This document shows positions 59,159-64,000 of a stretch of DNA of 64,000 bases, piece after piece. The first letter of the stretch is position 1, and the number at the start of each line of letters is the position of its first letter. Source of the stretch: Anisus vortex (taxonomy: Eukaryota > Mollusca > Gastropoda > Planorbidae); assembly GCA_949126835.1 (NCBI GenBank), contig OX421506.1, positions 22,410,181 to 22,474,180 on the forward strand. Reading direction: 5' to 3'. The translations under genes were made by a program, and so were the position numbers. Under the pieces are notes generated by a model. It had not been told where the DNA came from, did not search any database, and worked only from the letters and a program-made list of their open reading frames with translations.

Positions 59159-59945
59159 AATAGTGCCTATATTTCAGTTTTTGACCAAATAGTGCCTATA
59201 TTTCAGTTTTTGACCAAATAGTGCCTATATTTCAGATTTTGACCGAATAGTGCCTATATTTCAGATTTTGACCAAATAGTGCCTATATTTCAGATTTTGA
59301 CCAAATAGTGCCTATATTTCAGATTTTGACCAAATAGTGCCTATATTTCTGCTTTTGCCTAAATAGTGCCTATATTTCTGCTTTTGACTAAATAGTGCCT
59401 ATATTTCAGATTTTGACCAAATAGTGCCTATATTTCAGATTTTGACTAAATAGTGCCTATATTTCAGATTTTGACCAAATAGTGCCTATATTTCAGATTT
59501 TTACCAAATAGTGCCTATATTTCAGATTTTGACCAAATAGTGCCTATATTTCTGCTTTTGCCTAAATAGTGCCTATATTTCTGCTTTTGACCAAATAGTG
59601 CCTATATTTCAGATTTTGACCAAATAGTGCCTATATTTCTGCTTTTGACTAAATACTGCCTATATTTCTGCTTTTGACTAAATAGTGCCTATATTTCTGC
59701 TTTTGCCTAAATAGTGCCTATATTTCAGCTTTTGACAAAATAGTGCCTATATTTCAGCTTTTGACCTAATAGTTCCTATATTTCAGCTTTTGACCTAATA
59801 GTTCCTATATTGCAGCTTTTGACCAAATAGTGCCTATATCTCAGCTATAGACCCTAATAGTGCCTAGGTTTCAGCTATAGACCTAATAATGCCGATATTT
59901 GAGTGCCTATATTTGAGCTATTGATCTAATTGTGCCTATATTTGC
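59159..59945. repeat. 29-bp minisatellite, ~27 copies
   Basis: Unit AATAGTGCCTATATTTCAGA then TTTTGACCA, with two main variants (CAGATTTTGACC and CTGCTTTTGCCT) interspersed. The array decays toward its right end (units after about 59820 have AGCTATAGACC). Confidence 0.95.
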
Positions 59946-60274
59946 ACCATTTCTTCTTGTGGTAAGGATTCTTTTCATTTCTTTGGCTTAAAAGCACTTC
60001 TGATATAGTATGTGTTATATTACACTTCTTATTGTCACACAGCAGTGTCTGGTCATCGTCAATGTCTGAATGTATAGGACAGACAGACATACTTTCCTTC
60101 CCCCACCCCACCCTACCCACACAATATTTAACACACATACACAGTCGTACAGCTGGTACTTAACTCTCTCGTGATTAGGCTTAATACAGTAACGATTCAA
60201 TGTCTGTTGTTTTGGGGGTTTGGTTAAGGGGGGTCGAGTCTACTAGAGATTTTTATTGGAAAACTTTCTCTTTT

Positions 60275-60335
60275 TCAGTCTCTCTCTCTCTCTTTCTCTC
60301 TCTCCCTCTCTGTCTCTATCTGTCTCTCTTTCAGT
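60275..60335. repeat. (CT)n-rich tract
   Basis: CTCTCTCT runs with TGTCTCTATCTG interruptions. Confidence 0.85.
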
Positions 60336-60423
60336 GTCATTAAACAAAACATTAGCTCAATAATATGCCGTCATTGGAGTATGTGGGTTGAGGCCTGAGC
60401 GGTGAGGCCTTATTTCATATAAA

Positions 60424-60456
60424 TACTAGCTAAATTGCCAGCCATTGCCCGGGGTG
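60424..60456 (-). mobile_element. Helentron-like 3' end, isolated
   Basis: ACTAGCTAAATTGCCAGCCA TTGCCCGGGG is the complement of a CCCCGGGCAATGG...AATTTAGCTAGT terminus, with the CTAGT end expected for Helitron-type elements. Confidence 0.55.
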
Positions 60457-60535
60457 ATAATTACGTAGAAGATCGAATGGCACATCGTTTTCATTTATTA
60501 CTATATCTACAGAGAGAGAAACGTTTGCATCGCTA

Positions 60536-60537
<2 letters not shown>

Positions 60538-60588
<51 letters not shown>

Positions 60589-61038
60589 GAGACTGTTTGT
60601 TTACATACGAATCCCCATTGGTCAATTTGAAATCACGTGAGTTTGTGTCACTGACCTATTTAGGCCTAGCCTTATATACTGTCTAATAATTTTTCACATG
60701 GGACATGTGTCTTCGATAGCTCAATGGTAAACGTAGTGGACTGCTAAACGGGCGACCCGGGTTCGAATATACTTTTTTTTTCGACCAATTTGTTTTCAAA
60801 CTTTTTAAAACAAAAGTCATTGTAAACCTACAGGCAATTTATATTTTGTTAAAAATACTTGCCTATTTGTTTTACCCGATTACGATATTTATTTACTTTC
60901 CTAAAAGTATTAAGTAAAAAAATAACAATTTAAATATAAGATTTATAGCTTTCTTTTAATTGTAGTTAATAAATTTGTTATCTGCACCTTATACAGTCCT
61001 TTTTTTTCACCCGGGCAACGCCGGGCAATGTAGCTTGT
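60538..61038 (+). mobile_element. Helentron-like element with tRNA-like core, copy C
   Basis: The (TA)n 5' run (60538-60586) is followed by GAGACTGTTTGTTTACATAC, CCCATTGGTCAATTTGAAAT, a tRNA-like block at 60708-60768 (GATAGCTCAATGGTAAACG ... CCCGGGTTCGAATAT), TTACCCGATTACGATATTTA and the 3' hairpin CACCCGGGCAACGCCGGG with AATGTAGCTTGT. The clearest A- and B-box pair of the family. Confidence 0.72.
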
Positions 61039-61269
61039 ATTTAAATAAAATGCCTCTGGTAATTACTTATTAATGGGAAAAAAACATAGACTTTTGTGCA
61101 TTGGTATTAAAAATGGGTAGACCTACATGATATATTATGTCGAGCAAAACAATTATAACTATAATTGAAAATTCCTTTGTGTAACCTAAAAACCTATAGT
61201 CAAGCCTAGACTTTCGATATAAAAACAATAAAGAATTTTGTTTTACTTATTCAAACCAAATAAGACAAC

Positions 61270-61445
61270 TAAAAATTAAAAAAAAAAATCTTGACTATCA
61301 GAAAAAAAGTTTTAATCATGTAGATAAAATTGGCGAATCGGGTAACCTACCACACAAAAATATATCGCAAAAGCTATAAAATAAGTCAAAGACAATAAGG
61401 TCATGTGACTTTATATTGACCAATGGACATTGAACTTGTCATGAA
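61270..61445 (-). mobile_element. Helentron-like partial copy, diverged
   Basis: GACAATAAGGTCATGTGACT then TTGACCAATGGACA is the complement of the CACGTGACCTTATTGTC region of the family; the rest is poorly conserved. Confidence 0.45.
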
Positions 61446-61741
61446 TGAAAGCTATATATCTTTAAAATAGCTAAAGATTTAATATAACAGTACTTTTACT
61501 GTATCTATGTATAGGTTATAAATAATGAAAATGAGTAAGATAGCGCAAGATAGAAAAATTATATAAATAGAATATATTCCAGAGAATAAAACGTAATAGA
61601 GAAATATATTAGTCTATAGAAAAAAGCAAGAAGTATGATGAAACCTTAGTTAGGCTGTAGATGAAATGATAGAGATTAAGGCAAAGAGACAACAAAAAAC
61701 AGATCTAGAATGGAAGAAAGAATGCAACATGTCACATACAT

Positions 61742-62070
61742 ATGGCATTAAATTCTAATTAAGAAACACAACACAAAAACAATATATTACTGGTACAATG
61801 CCTAGATAAACAAAATGACAAAAATACTTTCTTTATCCCTTATTCGAGAACAAGAGCACATACATTTATTATAAGTTCTTTTTCTTCCCTAGTGGCTTCC
61901 GAGCATGGAATAGGTTGCCTGAACAAGCCAGAAAAAAAAACTGTAAATTAACATGATTTAAAACACTAATAAAAATGCAAGACTAGACTGGAACCACAGA
62001 AGAGCGTAGGACGCAATAAACTTCAATATAGAAGGGGCGTATGTAATGTATAAGATAAGTAAGCACATCC
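61742..62070 (+). mobile_element. LINE 3' end with coding remnant
   Basis: The frame from 61885 reads SGFRAWNRLPEQARKKNCKL before a TGA, then FKTLIKMQD, stop, TGTTEERRTQ: the usual C-terminal end of a non-LTR retrotransposon ORF2 (WN-LPE motif), with stops. The tail reads ATAGAAGGGGCGTATGTAAT GTATAAGATAAG. 5'-truncated, as is typical. Confidence 0.75.
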
Positions 62071-62604
62071 ACTTAGAGAAAAACAAGGATATTTGACATT
62101 TCCTGTAAATTCGAGAATTGTCACGCCTATGTGTGCGCGCGAGAGCGGGAGTACGCCCGTGGGTAAAGTAAGCTAGATATAACACAAAGATTGAAATAAT
62201 AAGCCATGTATGGAATTTAAATCCCAAATCGCCCCAGGACAACCAAAAAAAATCCCACACAATAGAACAATATGAAATGTTAAGAACAGATAACTGTTGA
62301 AAAATGTGTTTTTATTATTATATTTTTAAAAATAATATTAATTGTTAAACTTTCATTTGACAAAATAGAGAACAATGATTTAAAATTATTTTTTTAATGG
62401 GGTGGTTTTATTTACTGGAAACTGTTCTAAGCGTTATCTGGTTAAAACATCACCCTAATAATAATAATGCAACCATTTTTTAAAATCCTTGATATTACCT
62501 TCGCAATCTTTGTCCCTTTCTAGTTTCAATACCAATGAACCATAAAGCTGGAGCAGAACGTGTAAACCACCGACAGATACGCTCCTATTAGGAGTACACT
62601 TGTA
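62071..62604. other. AT-rich DNA, nothing recognised
   Basis: No exon or repeat family seen. Confidence 0.4.
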
Positions 62605-62612
62605 GGCTATGG

Positions 62613-62818
62613 CAGGGGTCCGCGACCTACGGTACGCTTGCCAGACTTGGCACGCAGAGTGATTTCCCAATGGCACGCGAAAGACTCCCAAATGGCAATT
62701 CAATTCTCTTCTACAAGCAATTGAGTGCTAGAGAATGATGACTGTTAGACTGTTGGCACGATGAATGAATTAGAAATCCCACTTTGACACGCTTTTATCA
62801 AAAGTGTGTCGAGCCCTG
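62613..62818. mobile_element. hAT MITE, 206 bp
   Basis: CAGGGGTCCGCGACC at the left and a GTCGAGCCCTG right end, flanked by GGCTATGG / GGCTAAGG (7 of 8). Contains GCCAGACTTGGCACGCAGAG and TTGGCACGATGAATGAATTA like the 43.4 kb copy. Confidence 0.87.
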
Positions 62819-62967
62819 GGCTAAGGCTTCAGGTACATCCCCCGTAGCGCATTCGAGGATAAGGGAATGAAACTTACAAAAAATAGCAATTGAAAAGGCA
62901 GTTCTTTAAACGCCTTTTAACAGACTCCTTTTTTTTCTACTGATTTCCCAATCTCTGAATTTTAAAG

Positions 62968-63190
62968 GCTGGTGTACTGAAGGTCCTAGGGTTCGAATCC
63001 TTGTGAAGGCTAGGATTTGTTCACGGGTCAGGATGGGTACCCGACGTCATCAGTTAAGGTAAAGCGAAGGTGGCAGGGTGGCTTTGTGCTGGCACACAAT
63101 CCCCTAGCATGTCGTGGCCTCAGAAACTGGTGAACGCTGCTTCACCGACCCTAGGGATCAATAGGGTCCGACTGGATACTTTACTATTTT
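62968..63190 (+). mobile_element. tRNA-headed SINE, copy
   Basis: B box GGGTTCGAATCC, GAAGGCTAGGATTTGTTC, GGTGGCAGGGTGGCTTTGTG, CTGGTGAACGCTGCTTCACC, GGTCCGACTGGATACTTTAC, then an A/T tail. It lacks the CCCAGCTCTGAT core seen in other copies. Confidence 0.83.
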
Positions 63191-64000
63191 TTTTTACTAT
63201 GGATTAAATGGATGTTAAAACGGCCTTTGACCTTTGGCCCCTAATAAGTACATATTTATATTTGGTGTCCTGTATCTAGAAATAATGCTTTACCACAACT
63301 TCAATAGCTTCGTGTTTTAACAGAAACCTTTTTATAAGGTCTATTGATACATCGCCAATACCGGTTCCTGGGTTATGGCCATATAGTAAATTTCCTTAGG
63401 CTTTATTTTTATTTTTACATTTCAACAAAGTCACGAGGAATCTGTATATAGATCTGTCGGTAAACTTTATCTGAATCTTTAGGCACTGCAAAAGAATATT
63501 ATCTAAAATGTTTGTTATAGGAACTGAAACTAAACAGTTGACGCATGCGCGTCACGTTGTTTTGTTCACGATCTTACAAGATCTGTTATTATAGAGTTGA
63601 GATTGGGGAGATGGATTTCAGGACACAATTAGACGCAACTTTCAAATTATTGACGAAGAGTTTAAATACTTATGTATTCCCTGCTATCAGATTAAGTAGA
63701 ACTGTTTATAAATAATAAGATTTTAAAACAAAAGAGTTATTTTCTACGCATTAAAACCGTTTATGGAAGAAAAGAAGTCCTCTTGACGGACAGGTTCCAT
63801 TACTCCCTTGGGGCTGGAAAAAATGTCGTGAGAAATGAAATGTAGCGGGATATACTGGATAAACTACTGATAATACAACTGTTGGTTTCATTTATACACG
63901 GGCACGGCGTCGCCGGAACAGTCAAGAAGCGCCTTATTCCTTCATGGGAAAAAATATAAGTTACCTGACAGTCATTGGATTTGACTTTGGGCAAAAGTCC
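63191..64000. other. Unique DNA, nothing recognised
   Basis: No assured exon. A 34-codon open frame at 63613-63717 is preceded by an AG and could be a small exon, but it has no recognised motif. Confidence 0.35.

Noticed and set aside
63613..63717. 34-codon open frame starting MDFRTQLDATF
   Set aside because: Too short and without motif or clear splice partners to call a gene.

Overview
The window looks like animal (eukaryotic) nuclear DNA. It is AT-rich, has no dense gene packing, and carries many microsatellites, minisatellites and short interspersed repeats. A repeated tRNA-headed SINE, LINE 3' ends with a TAAGA-rich tail, and many hAT-type elements suggest a mollusc, most likely a heterobranch (freshwater) snail. 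That assignment rests on recalled resemblance, because no search could be run. No rRNA, CRISPR array, operon or bacterial gene was seen. Apart from one gene present twice, essentially everything recognisable is repeat-derived.

Layout. 0.5-2.1 kb: CT tracts and a 1.2 kb polypurine GA/GTGA array. 2.1-9.2 kb: AT-rich DNA with several minisatellites (GATA, 67 bp, about 23 bp). 9.2-13.0 kb: two relics of one hAT transposon family, the second intact at its ends with an 8-bp target-site duplication (TSD), then a Helentron-like element with a tRNA-like core. 13-19.9 kb: a GC-richer unknown patch, two MITEs and GATA arrays. 19,971-34,460: a 14.5 kb inverted-repeat element (arms about 6.7 and 5.8 kb, spacer about 1.95 kb). 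34.5-54 kb: SINEs, a second full-length hAT relic with a nested insert, several MITEs with clear TSDs, two unclassified TIR elements and a 94-bp tandem array. 54.35-57.6 kb: a satellite of about 75 units of 43/40 bp, nearly every unit carrying the perfect CRE palindrome TGACGTCA. 57.9-64 kb: MITEs, a 29-bp minisatellite, another Helentron-like element, a LINE 3' end and a SINE.

The standout is the 14.5 kb element. Its ends are perfect inverted repeats starting AGTAGTAGTG, flanked by the 6-bp direct repeat TGTGTG. It splits a SINE whose two halves lie on either side, so it behaves as a mobile element that landed in an older SINE. Each arm carries an intact four-exon gene for a compact (183-residue) DFF45/ICAD-like protein: a CIDE-N domain followed by a short ICAD-type C-terminal segment. 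The two copies are divergent, read outward from the central spacer, and have identical exons. A 6-bp TSD with AG...CT ends fits the Maverick/Polinton class, but no polymerase, integrase or capsid gene is visible. It may be a non-autonomous foldback element that captured an apoptosis-inhibitor gene with its introns.
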